Origin: Rhodospirillales bacterium
GTDB taxonomy: Bacteria > Pseudomonadota > Alphaproteobacteria > Rhodospirillales > Casp-alpha2
DNA length: 5,140 nucleotides
Assembly: GCA_021775275.1 (NCBI GenBank)
Contig: JAJFIE010000418.1
Span: 1-5,140 of the forward strand
Direction of reading: 5' to 3'
Shown: piece by piece, positions 1-5,140 of the stretch
How the letters are laid out: each line of letters opens with the position of its first letter
Position numbering within the stretch: the stretch's first letter is position 1
The notes under the pieces: generated by a model
What the model was told of the DNA's origin: nothing
What the model saw: only the letters and a program-made list of their open reading frames with translations
Database searches by the model: none
Position numbers and translations under genes: made by a program

Positions 1-2
1 TT

Positions 3-8
3 GGAGGG
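3..8 (+). promoter_or_regulatory. Ribosome binding site of the DUF547 gene
   Basis: A GGAGGG run lies 8 bases before the GTG at 17, a near-perfect Shine-Dalgarno sequence at proper spacing. It decides the GTG start, since no in-frame ATG lies between it and the signal-peptide hydrophobic core. No promoter can be seen because the window begins two bases earlier. Confidence 0.75.
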
Positions 9-16
9 ACAATTTC

Positions 17-928
17 GTGAACCAGCCGCTACAACGCAGAAATATTCACACATTCAGCCGCCTGCGCCGCATCGGCGGATTCCTGATGGTTGTCCTGGTT
101 CTGTGTCTGATTGTTCCGGCATCTTCACGCGCCGCGCCAGAATCAGAATTATGGGACCGGTGGACTGCGCATGACCCGGACTCGGTGATGACCATTGATC
201 ATCGTGACTGGAATATGTTTCTTGCCAAGTATGTCTATCCGGAAAGTGACGGCATTAACCGCGTAGCCTATAAGAATGTCCTGGGGAATGACCGGGCGTC
301 ACTTGATCGCTATATCGCCACCCTCGCGGCTGTCCCCGTTGCAAGCCTGAACAGGAATGAGCAAAAGGCCTACTGGATCAATCTGTACAATGCACTGTCC
401 GTCCAGGTGATACTGGATGCCTATCCCGTTTCATCGATCCGCAAGATCGATATATCCCCCGGCCTGTACGCGGACGGACCCTGGGGAAAGGCTCTCGTCA
501 AAATCGACGGTGAAGCGGTCTCCCTTAACGATATCGAGCATCGCATCCTCCGCCCCATCTGGCAGGACCCACGGGTTCACTATGTTCTGAATTGCGCATC
601 GTTAGGCTGTCCCAATCTCGGTATGACAGCCGTGACAGCAAAGAATACCGAACAGTATCTGGATGATGCCGCCCGGTCGTTCATCAATCATCCACGTGGC
701 GCCAGCATTCATTATGGCAAATTAATCGTGTCATCGATCTATGACTGGTATCAGGAGGATTTTGGCGGCTCCGAAGAAGGCGTCCTCCGACACTTGGGCA
801 GCTATGCGGACGCGCCTCTGGCGGAAGCCATTTCGACCGTCGGGTCAATCAGCAGTTATGATTATGACTGGGCATTGAACGACAAAAATCCCTCCATTGC
901 TGAACGGGCCAGAAAACGGGGCAGTTAG
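17..928 (+). CDS. Exported DUF547-domain protein
   Basis: Protein of 303 residues with a GTG start backed by a strong ribosome binding site. The N-terminus is a long basic region (residues 1-19) followed by a hydrophobic stretch (about 21-36) and a likely signal peptidase I site after Ser-Arg-Ala (37-39), so the mature protein should be periplasmic; an uncleaved anchor is the alternative. Two arginines precede the core, but the Tat consensus is not met. Residues about 70-260 match the DUF547 family: the YWINLYNALS block at 119-128, the GPWGK block at 154-158, the NCASLGCPNL block with two cysteines (193, 198), and a late YDYDWALN segment at 281-288. The family occurs in bacteria, plants and animals; I know of no established biochemical function, and none is assigned here. 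The paired cysteines could be catalytic, metal-binding or a disulfide; sequence alone does not say. It is followed after 12 bases by a glycosyltransferase gene, implying co-transcription and an envelope role. Family assignment is confident, function is unknown. Confidence 0.9.
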   Translation: MNQPLQRRNIHTFSRLRRIGGFLMVVLVLCLIVPASSRAAPESELWDRWTAHDPDSVMTIDHRDWNMFLAKYVYPESDGINRVAYKNVLGNDRASLDRYIATLAAVPVASLNRNEQKAYWINLYNALSVQVILDAYPVSSIRKIDISPGLYADGPWGKALVKIDGEAVSLNDIEHRILRPIWQDPRVHYVLNCASLGCPNLGMTAVTAKNTEQYLDDAARSFINHPRGASIHYGKLIVSSIYDWYQEDFGGSEEGVLRHLGSYADAPLAEAISTVGSISSYDYDWALNDKNPSIAERARKRGS

Positions 929-940
929 GCGTCTAAATTC

Positions 941-2386
941 TTGGACAGTGAACCTAATTCACGACATGCGCGATACAGGTCGGCCATCCCGGTAGTCTGC
1001 CTGACTCTCTCAATCCTCACGATGGCATGTATCGGCCTGACGCCATTTGATCAAACCATCAATTTCATGGGCACGGCGATGGAGCCTGTGACATGGGTTG
1101 TCGCCGCCGGGGTCATCGCAGGCGGCGCCTATCTGGTTGCCGCCCCGTCCGTGCCATACCTTTGGACCCGGCCCGGCAGCATTTTCTGGGTCCTGGGTCT
1201 GGGGCTTGCCTTGCGCCTTGTCATGATGGCGCCGGAGCCGATTTTCGAAAACGATTTTTTCCGCTACCTCTGGGATGGCGCTGTAATTGTTTCCGGGCAT
1301 TCCCCTTACGAGTGGTCCCCTGATCAGGTGCTGTCCGGGGCGGCGCCAGATGAACTGAGGCAGCTTGCCAAAGATTCTTCGGGTGCGTTTGAGCAGATCA
1401 ACTACCCCCACCTGACAACCATCTACCCCCCAGTTGCAGAAGCCGTGTTTGCCGCCGCAAGCTGGATCGAGCCCTGGAGCCTGATGGCCTGGCGATTGCT
1501 CATTCTGGCCTTTGAGGGCGCAACGGTCGCGTTACTTTACTGCCTGCTGAAACAGCTTGGGCGGTCACCGCTCTGGATCGTTATCTATTGGTGGAACCCG
1601 GTTGTGATTGTCGAACTCAGTAATGCCGCACACATGGATGCAATCCTTTTGCCGTTCCTGATTGGCTCGGTTCTTCTTGCGTTGAAAACCCGCGCTTCAC
1701 TGACAAGCGCCGCCTGCCTGGCAATCGCTACCGCCATAAAACTGTGGCCGGTATTGCTTCTGCCAGTCCTGATACGACCCGTCATCACCCGACCCCGGGC
1801 AACCCTTATGGTATGCGCCGTCTTCGCTATCGCCACGGCAGCCCTGCTCTGGCCATTCATCACCCAGGCATTTCACGCGGATGCAGGGCTTCGCAACTAC
1901 AGTGTTTCGTGGGAACGCAACGCGGCGCTGTTTCATGTGCTTTCAGGCGGCATACAGGCCGTTCTGGACAATCTTGGTTGGGACAATCTGGACGCCGGAC
2001 GTTTGTTAAGAACCGGTGTCGGTATTGTCATGATTATCATCACCCTCGGCATTAACAGGCGAACACCTGCCGACCACGAAACAATCATCCGACGCATCCT
2101 CATCATCATTGCAGCGCTGTTGTTGCTGGGGCCGACCCTGTACCCCTGGTACTACACCTGGATGGTACCCTTTCTGGCCGTCGTGCCGTCCCGCGCCCTG
2201 TTGGCATTCAGTATCGTCTTGCCGCTTTATCGATTGCAGTTCCATCCCTGGTTCCTGGATCACGCCCGGGTTTTTGAAGACGTGGTCGTATGGGCCGAAC
2301 AGGGGCCTGTAATTGTGTTGTTGTTCATGGAGTGGCGCGCTCGTCGGCGGCGGCTGGGCATGTTCGCCAGAGTTCCTGCATCATGA
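941..2386 (+). CDS. Polytopic GT-C (GT87/DUF2029-like) glycosyltransferase, probable polyprenyl-phosphate-sugar dependent mannosyltransferase-type enzyme
   Basis: Integral membrane protein of 481 residues with about 11-13 hydrophobic segments (for example near 15-34, 51-68, 80-96, 182-204, 211-227, 232-248, 254-278, 286-306, 357-370, 384-400, 405-428, 450-463). The first large loop after the third segment carries the acidic motif ENDFFRYLWDG (103-113) followed by SPYEW (121-125), and then NYPHLTTIYPP (154-164). This arrangement is typical of GT-C enzymes of the GT87/DUF2029 and mycobacterial-type mannosyltransferase group, whose loop acidic residue acts on a lipid-phosphate sugar at the outer membrane face. 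Further supporting blocks are WWNP (217-220), the NAAHMDA stretch (228-234), KLWP (267-270) and PTLYPWYYTWMVPF (398-411). The C-terminus is basic (RARRRR, 466-471), fitting a cytoplasmic tail. The TTG start at 941 is preferred: the frame is closed upstream by the stop of the preceding gene, and the next in-frame ATG (1022) would remove most of the first membrane segment and the basic N-terminus. The ribosome binding site is weak, suggesting translational coupling. Sugar and acceptor are unknown. Confidence 0.85.
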   Translation: MDSEPNSRHARYRSAIPVVCLTLSILTMACIGLTPFDQTINFMGTAMEPVTWVVAAGVIAGGAYLVAAPSVPYLWTRPGSIFWVLGLGLALRLVMMAPEPIFENDFFRYLWDGAVIVSGHSPYEWSPDQVLSGAAPDELRQLAKDSSGAFEQINYPHLTTIYPPVAEAVFAAASWIEPWSLMAWRLLILAFEGATVALLYCLLKQLGRSPLWIVIYWWNPVVIVELSNAAHMDAILLPFLIGSVLLALKTRASLTSAACLAIATAIKLWPVLLLPVLIRPVITRPRATLMVCAVFAIATAALLWPFITQAFHADAGLRNYSVSWERNAALFHVLSGGIQAVLDNLGWDNLDAGRLLRTGVGIVMIIITLGINRRTPADHETIIRRILIIIAALLLLGPTLYPWYYTWMVPFLAVVPSRALLAFSIVLPLYRLQFHPWFLDHARVFEDVVVWAEQGPVIVLLFMEWRARRRRLGMFARVPAS

Positions 2387-3084
2387 GACAAGAGCAGTTA
2401 ATTTCCGTAATCATTCCGGCGCTTAATGAAGAAGCCTCCATTGGTGTGGTCCTTGATGCAATACCGGCCTGGGTGGATGAACGGATTGTGGTCGATAATG
2501 GCTGTTCCGATGGAACCGCCGCCGTCGCATCGCAACATGGCGCGCGGGTCATTGAAGAACCCCAGCCGGGTTATGGTGCGGCGTGCCTCGCCGGAATTGC
2601 GGCGGCGGAGTCCGCCGACATTATTGTCTTTCTGGATGCTGATTTCAGCGATGATCCATCCCGCATGCAGAGCCTCGTTGATCCGATCATTGAAGACCGG
2701 GCGGACATCACCATCAGTGACCGCATGGCCACCCCCGAAGGCCGGCGCGCCATGAGTGCTGCACAGTATTATGGCAACCGGCTGGCATGCCGGTTGATCA
2801 AGTTGTTCTGGGGATACGGGTTCCACGACCTCGGTCCATTCCGCGCCATCCAGCGGTCTTCGCTCGTGGCGCTTGCCATGGCGGATCGGGATTTTGGCTG
2901 GACCGTGGAAATGCAGATCAAGGCTGTCAGACGCGGGTTATCTATCGCCCAGGTGCCCGTCGCCTACCGTCAGCGCCTGGCGGGCCGCTCGAAGATTTCC
3001 GGAACGGTTTCCGGTGTTGTACGGGCCGGAGCCAAAATCCTCTACGTTGTTTTTCGCGAGGCGTTTCGCCATCATATGCGTTAA
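2383..3084 (+). CDS. Family 2 glycosyltransferase, polyprenyl-phosphate sugar synthase-like (DPM1/DPG-synthase type)
   Basis: Cytosolic GT-A fold enzyme of 233 residues. The ATG at 2383 overlaps the stop of the preceding gene (ATGA), and the ISVIIPALNEE nucleotide-binding strand begins at residue 7, as usual in the family; an open stretch continues upstream to 2290 but would add 31 residues unlike the family. Visible motifs: VVDNGCSDGT (36-45, binding the nucleotide sugar), PGYGAA (62-67), the metal-binding DAD (85-87) inside a VFLDADFSDDP block, ISDRM (111-115), DLGPFRAI (149-156), a W-T-V-E-M acceptor/base region (173-177) and GRSKISGT (201-208). These fit the dolichyl/polyprenyl-phosphate mannose or glucose synthase subgroup, which transfers a sugar from GDP- or UDP-sugar to a lipid phosphate. 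Unlike longer bacterial relatives there is no C-terminal membrane-helix pair; only a short hydrophobic patch (about 210-224) is present. Its coupling to a GT-C enzyme strongly suggests that it makes that enzyme's lipid-linked donor (inference). Sugar specificity cannot be read from the sequence. Confidence 0.87.
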   Translation: MRQEQLISVIIPALNEEASIGVVLDAIPAWVDERIVVDNGCSDGTAAVASQHGARVIEEPQPGYGAACLAGIAAAESADIIVFLDADFSDDPSRMQSLVDPIIEDRADITISDRMATPEGRRAMSAAQYYGNRLACRLIKLFWGYGFHDLGPFRAIQRSSLVALAMADRDFGWTVEMQIKAVRRGLSIAQVPVAYRQRLAGRSKISGTVSGVVRAGAKILYVVFREAFRHHMR

Positions 3085-3099
3085 AATGAAAAACTATTT

Positions 3100-3105
3100 G
3101 GGAGA
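3100..3105 (+). promoter_or_regulatory. Ribosome binding site of the dienelactone hydrolase-family gene
   Basis: GGGAGA lies 6 bases before the ATG at 3112 and supports that start. The 27-base gap before the gene contains no convincing promoter or terminator, consistent with read-through from the glycosyltransferase genes. Confidence 0.65.
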
Positions 3106-3111
3106 CCGGAC

Positions 3112-3867
3112 ATGAGAACATTGTTTTATGGACTAATCGGCGCCTTGCTGCCCCTCAGCGCATTCACCGGAAGCGCCTTTGCGGGCCAGAGCGTCAACTA
3201 TACTGTGGGTGATGCCGATTACGAAGGGTATAGCGCCAGTGCCAGTGGCCCATCGAAGGGACTGGTCCTGGTGATCCACGACTGGGACGGCCTCACGGAT
3301 TACGAGGTCGAACGCGCCGAGATGCTGGCCGCCATGGGTTATGATGCCTTCGCCCTGGATTTATACGGCAAGGGCAACCGCCCGGTTGAAACGGGCGCTA
3401 AAAAGGCGGCGACAAAAAAGCTGTATAACGACCGCGAAAAGATGCGGTCGCTGATTCTGGCCGGGCTGACGGAAGCGCGGAAATCCTACGACGGCAATGC
3501 CATTGTTATGGGTTATTGCTTCGGTGGCGCGGCGACGCTCGAACTTGCACGCTCGGGAAAAGCGACCGGCATTGCCGGTTACGCCACGTTCCACGGCGGC
3601 CTGAAAACGCCCGAAGGCCAGAGCTACCCTAAGAACACCCCGCCCCTGCTGATCGCACACGGTGGCGCCGATACGTCCATCACCATGGACCACGTCGCCG
3701 AGTTGTCGCGGAATTTGGAACAAGCCGGCGTGCCTTATGAAATTCAGGTTTATTCCGGCGCACCTCACGCCTTTACCGTGTTTGGATCAAGCCGGTACCG
3801 CAAAGTCGCGGACGAGCAATCATGGGCCGCGTTCACGGATTTCCTGACCACCAACCTTGGTCAATAA
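3112..3867 (+). CDS. Exported dienelactone hydrolase-family protein (alpha/beta hydrolase)
   Basis: Protein of 251 residues. Residues 1-24 form a clear signal peptide: short basic start, hydrophobic core (about 4-19) and an Ala-Phe-Ala cleavage site (22-24), so the mature enzyme of about 227 residues should be periplasmic. The rest is a dienelactone hydrolase (DLH) domain: VLVIHDWDGLTDY (52-64) around the oxyanion region, DLYGKG (83-88), the nucleophile elbow MGYCFGG (133-139) with Cys136, HGGADTSI (183-190) with Asp187, and GAPHAF (216-221) with His219. Cys-Asp-His is the classic DLH triad, so the protein looks catalytically intact. The founding member hydrolyses dienelactone in chloroaromatic degradation, but most homologues have other or unknown ester or lactone substrates; no aromatic-degradation gene is nearby. 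The secretion signal and the position 27 bases after a glycosyltransferase operon suggest an envelope or periplasmic ester substrate (inference). Its coupling to the upstream genes is less certain than that among the first three. It converges on the small gene to its right. Confidence 0.88.
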   Translation: MRTLFYGLIGALLPLSAFTGSAFAGQSVNYTVGDADYEGYSASASGPSKGLVLVIHDWDGLTDYEVERAEMLAAMGYDAFALDLYGKGNRPVETGAKKAATKKLYNDREKMRSLILAGLTEARKSYDGNAIVMGYCFGGAATLELARSGKATGIAGYATFHGGLKTPEGQSYPKNTPPLLIAHGGADTSITMDHVAELSRNLEQAGVPYEIQVYSGAPHAFTVFGSSRYRKVADEQSWAAFTDFLTTNLGQ

Positions 3868-3875
3868 TGGGGGAC

Positions 3876-3887
3876 CTGATCGATCAG
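3876..3887. repeat. Perfect 12-base palindrome between convergent genes
   Basis: CTGATCGATCAG is self-complementary and sits in the 16-base gap between the convergent stop codons, overlapping the stop of the minus-strand gene. A further GGA/TCC pairing (3872-3874 with 3891-3893) could extend it. It could fold into a short hairpin acting on both converging transcripts, but it is AT-balanced, has only a 4-base loop if folded, and lacks a T-run on either side, so a real intrinsic terminator is doubtful. Confidence 0.3.
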
Positions 3888-4228
3888 TGATCCGACAGTT
3901 TGCGAAAGTGGTGACCGAGTCCGGTATCGTAGGCCACTCCCTCCGCCGTCAGGGTAATGGTCATGGCGTTGGCGTTCCGCGCCAGACCTTTACGCTCCAT
4001 CACCACCCAGACAGCCGGGTTGGAAAAACCGCTGATGTCCCGGACTGACACCGAAAAGGAACCGATGTGCACATGATCGCCGTGCGGATGTGGCAGGCTG
4101 AGCAGCGTCACATCGCCTGATGCATCATCGCGTTGGATCAGTGACGGGTCCTCGGCGATAACCTGCGCCAACGCCAGAGTGCGCAGTTGCAGCTTGTTCA
4201 GCTTTAACGGATTCTTTTTCGCCACCAT
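3884..4228 (-). CDS. Small conserved hypothetical protein linked to yaaA
   Basis: Protein of 114 residues from the ATG at 4228, five bases after the yaaA stop. A GTG at 4240 would give four more residues and overlap yaaA by seven bases; neither start has a clear ribosome binding site, so translation is probably coupled to yaaA. I do not recognise a named domain. The N-terminus is basic (AKKNPLKLNKLQLRTLALAQ, 3-22) and predicted helical; it resembles small proteins I recall as uncharacterised in alphaproteobacteria. The middle holds a histidine-rich turn, LPHPHGDHVHIG (45-56), and the rest alternates hydrophobic and polar residues (57-63, 70-78, 88-94), suggesting beta strands. A YDTGLGHH segment (100-107) lies near the end. 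There is no signal peptide or membrane segment, so it is probably cytosolic. The His/Asp cluster could bind a metal, which would be notable beside an iron-related stress gene, but this is speculation. Reality as a gene is supported by tight packing and protein-like composition. Confidence 0.75.
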   Translation of the reverse strand: MVAKKNPLKLNKLQLRTLALAQVIAEDPSLIQRDDASGDVTLLSLPHPHGDHVHIGSFSVSVRDISGFSNPAVWVVMERKGLARNANAMTITLTAEGVAYDTGLGHHFRKLSDH

Positions 4229-4233
4229 CGAAA

Positions 4234-5019
4234 CTAACACTGCACCCGGGTAAACACCCAGGTATCGTCATTGGACAGGTCGTCGCGGTAGGCATAGCCG
4301 CCTGTATCGAAGGATTTGAGTCCTTCGGGATCTTCGATGCGGTTCTGGATCATGTACCGAGCCAAGGACCCACGGGCGCGCTTGGCGAAAAGTCCCAGCA
4401 CCCTCGCCTCACCGTTCTTGATTTCCTTGAACACCGGCGTGATGATCCGGGCCTGCATGGCCTTGGCCCGGGCAGCCTTGAAATATTCGTTGGAGGCGAC
4501 GTTCACCACCACCTTCGCCGGGTGACTGTCAACAATCTCGTCAATAGCTTCGGCAAGCCGGTTGTCCCAGAATTCATAGAGATCCGCGCCCCGTGGGTTA
4601 TTCAGGCGACGGCCCATCTCCAGCCGGTAGGGCTGAATCATATCGAGCGGACGCAGCAGGCCATAGAGGCCCGAAATAATACGCAAATGGTCCTGTGCAT
4701 AGGCCAGGTCGTCATCATCGAGCGTGGCGGCATCGAGCCCCGTATAGGTATCACCGGCAAACGCCATGATCGCCTGTTTGACCTGGTCAGGCCCGGGCGT
4801 GAACGAATAGCCCTTGAAACGTTGATAGTTCAGGTCTGTCAGGCTGTCGCTCAGTTTCATCAGCCGTTGCAATTCGGTCCGGCTGAGTTTGCGCGCACTC
4901 TTGACCAGTTGGGCCGCATCGTCGGCGAACTTGGGTTGACTGGGTTCCAGTGAGCGTGACAAAGGCCTGTTGAGTGGTTCGAAATCAAGCTTCTTGGCGG
5001 GTGAAACAATGGCGAGCAT
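4234..5019 (-). CDS. yaaA: Peroxide stress protein YaaA (DUF328/UPF0246 family)
   Basis: Full-length YaaA of 261 residues (the Escherichia coli protein is about 258). Characteristic blocks seen: the MLAIVSPAKKLDF start, FAGDTYTGLDA (87-97), LRIISGLYGLLRPLDMIQPYRLEMG (begins at 112, ends at 136), LYEFWDN (147-153), VNVASNEYFKA (172-182), FKEIKNG (197-203), and KRARGSLARYMI (213-224), with a closing GYAY segment (240-243). In E. coli the gene belongs to the OxyR regulon, and the protein lowers intracellular unincorporated iron during hydrogen peroxide stress, limiting Fenton damage; a DNA-binding fold has been reported for the family. It is cytosolic. The ATG at 5019 is supported by a purine-rich ribosome binding site and by the invariant N-terminal motif. 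The gene has its own candidate promoter and is followed almost immediately by a small uncharacterised gene, so the two probably share a transcript. I see no obvious OxyR site in the 120 visible upstream bases. Confidence 0.96.
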   Translation of the reverse strand: MLAIVSPAKKLDFEPLNRPLSRSLEPSQPKFADDAAQLVKSARKLSRTELQRLMKLSDSLTDLNYQRFKGYSFTPGPDQVKQAIMAFAGDTYTGLDAATLDDDDLAYAQDHLRIISGLYGLLRPLDMIQPYRLEMGRRLNNPRGADLYEFWDNRLAEAIDEIVDSHPAKVVVNVASNEYFKAARAKAMQARIITPVFKEIKNGEARVLGLFAKRARGSLARYMIQNRIEDPEGLKSFDTGGYAYRDDLSNDDTWVFTRVQC

Positions 5020-5023
5020 CTGA

Positions 5024-5032
5024 TCCCTTCCT
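5024..5032 (-). promoter_or_regulatory. Ribosome binding site of yaaA
   Basis: Read on the minus strand, AGGAAGGGA ends 4 bases before the ATG at 5019, with the AGGAAGG part at the usual spacing. It supports the annotated start. Confidence 0.65.
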
Positions 5033-5049
5033 CATTGAAATGTGGAAAG

Positions 5050-5078
5050 ACTCTAAAAGGCGGAGGGATGATTCGCAA
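5050..5078 (-). promoter_or_regulatory. Candidate sigma70-type promoter of yaaA
   Basis: On the minus strand a -35-like TTGCGA (5073-5078) and a -10-like TAGAGT (5050-5055) are separated by exactly 17 bases; each matches four of six consensus positions. Transcription would start near 5043, giving a leader of about 24 bases before the ATG. Such matches arise by chance, so this is only the best candidate in the region. Nine bases further upstream lies a GACAcTGTC dyad (5087-5095) that could be an operator, without further support. Nothing else was found in 5020-5140. Confidence 0.35.
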
Positions 5079-5140
5079 ACCTTACTGACACTGTCCGTGC
5101 CGGATCTGATGCCAGACATGGGCTGGACAAAGGTATGCCT

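Noticed and set aside
1010..1411. 133-residue minus-strand open frame inside the GT-C gene
   Set aside because: Composition is unlike a real protein (many Arg, Gly and Pro in random order), and it overlaps a strongly supported coding region.
2290..2382. Upstream extension of the GT2 gene by 31 residues
   Set aside because: The added residues lie wholly inside the end of the membrane transferase gene, do not resemble GT2 N-termini, and the ATG at 2383 forms a typical ATGA overlap just before the conserved first strand.
3380..3404. CGCCCG/CGGGCG stem followed by an A-rich run, resembling a terminator
   Set aside because: It lies within the hydrolase coding sequence between conserved blocks, and the run is A rather than T on the coding strand; it is likely a chance effect of codon choice.
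4522..4953. 143-residue plus-strand open frame opposite yaaA
   Set aside because: It lies entirely antisense to a well-conserved gene, has no ribosome binding site or recognisable domain, and is best explained as a shadow frame of GC-rich coding sequence.
5061..5087. CGGAGGG followed by ATG on the plus strand, like a ribosome binding site and start
   Set aside because: The frame stops after six codons, and the spacing between GGAGGG and ATG is too short for efficient initiation.
5097..5140. Open plus-strand frame running off the right end, possibly the start of a divergent gene
   Set aside because: Only about 14 codons are visible, with no ribosome binding site and no recognisable motif; it cannot be supported from this window.

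Overview
The window looks like ordinary chromosomal sequence from a Gram-negative bacterium with moderately high GC, most likely an alphaproteobacterium. The evidence is base composition, exported proteins with Gram-negative-type signal peptides, a YaaA protein, and a small neighbouring protein of a kind I associate from memory with alphaproteobacteria. Lineage is an inference; there is no rRNA or marker gene here. I see no mobile element, CRISPR array, tRNA or rRNA, and no abrupt change in codon use.

Layout: four genes run left to right from about 17 to 3867, tightly packed, and probably form one transcription unit that begins upstream of the window. They are (1) an exported DUF547-domain protein (17-928, GTG start); (2) a polytopic GT-C/GT87-like glycosyltransferase (941-2386, TTG start); (3) a family 2 glycosyltransferase resembling polyprenyl-phosphate sugar synthases (2383-3084, 4-base ATGA overlap with gene 2); (4) an exported dienelactone hydrolase-family alpha/beta hydrolase (3112-3867) with a visible Cys-Asp-His triad. 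Two genes run the other way and converge on this block with only 16 bases between the stop codons: yaaA (4234-5019) and, just downstream of it, a small uncharacterised gene (3884-4228). The last 120 bases hold the yaaA leader with a plausible sigma70-type promoter.

How they may work together (inference): gene 3 would charge a polyprenyl phosphate with a sugar on the cytoplasmic side, and gene 2 would use that lipid-linked sugar on the periplasmic side. The DUF547 protein and the secreted hydrolase would act in the same compartment, so three of four products of the block are membrane-bound or exported. This suggests an envelope glycan assembly or modification module of unknown product, and it is the most interesting part of the window. 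The yaaA pair is a separate unit: YaaA is a peroxide-stress protein linked to limiting free iron, and its small His-containing partner is unexplained.
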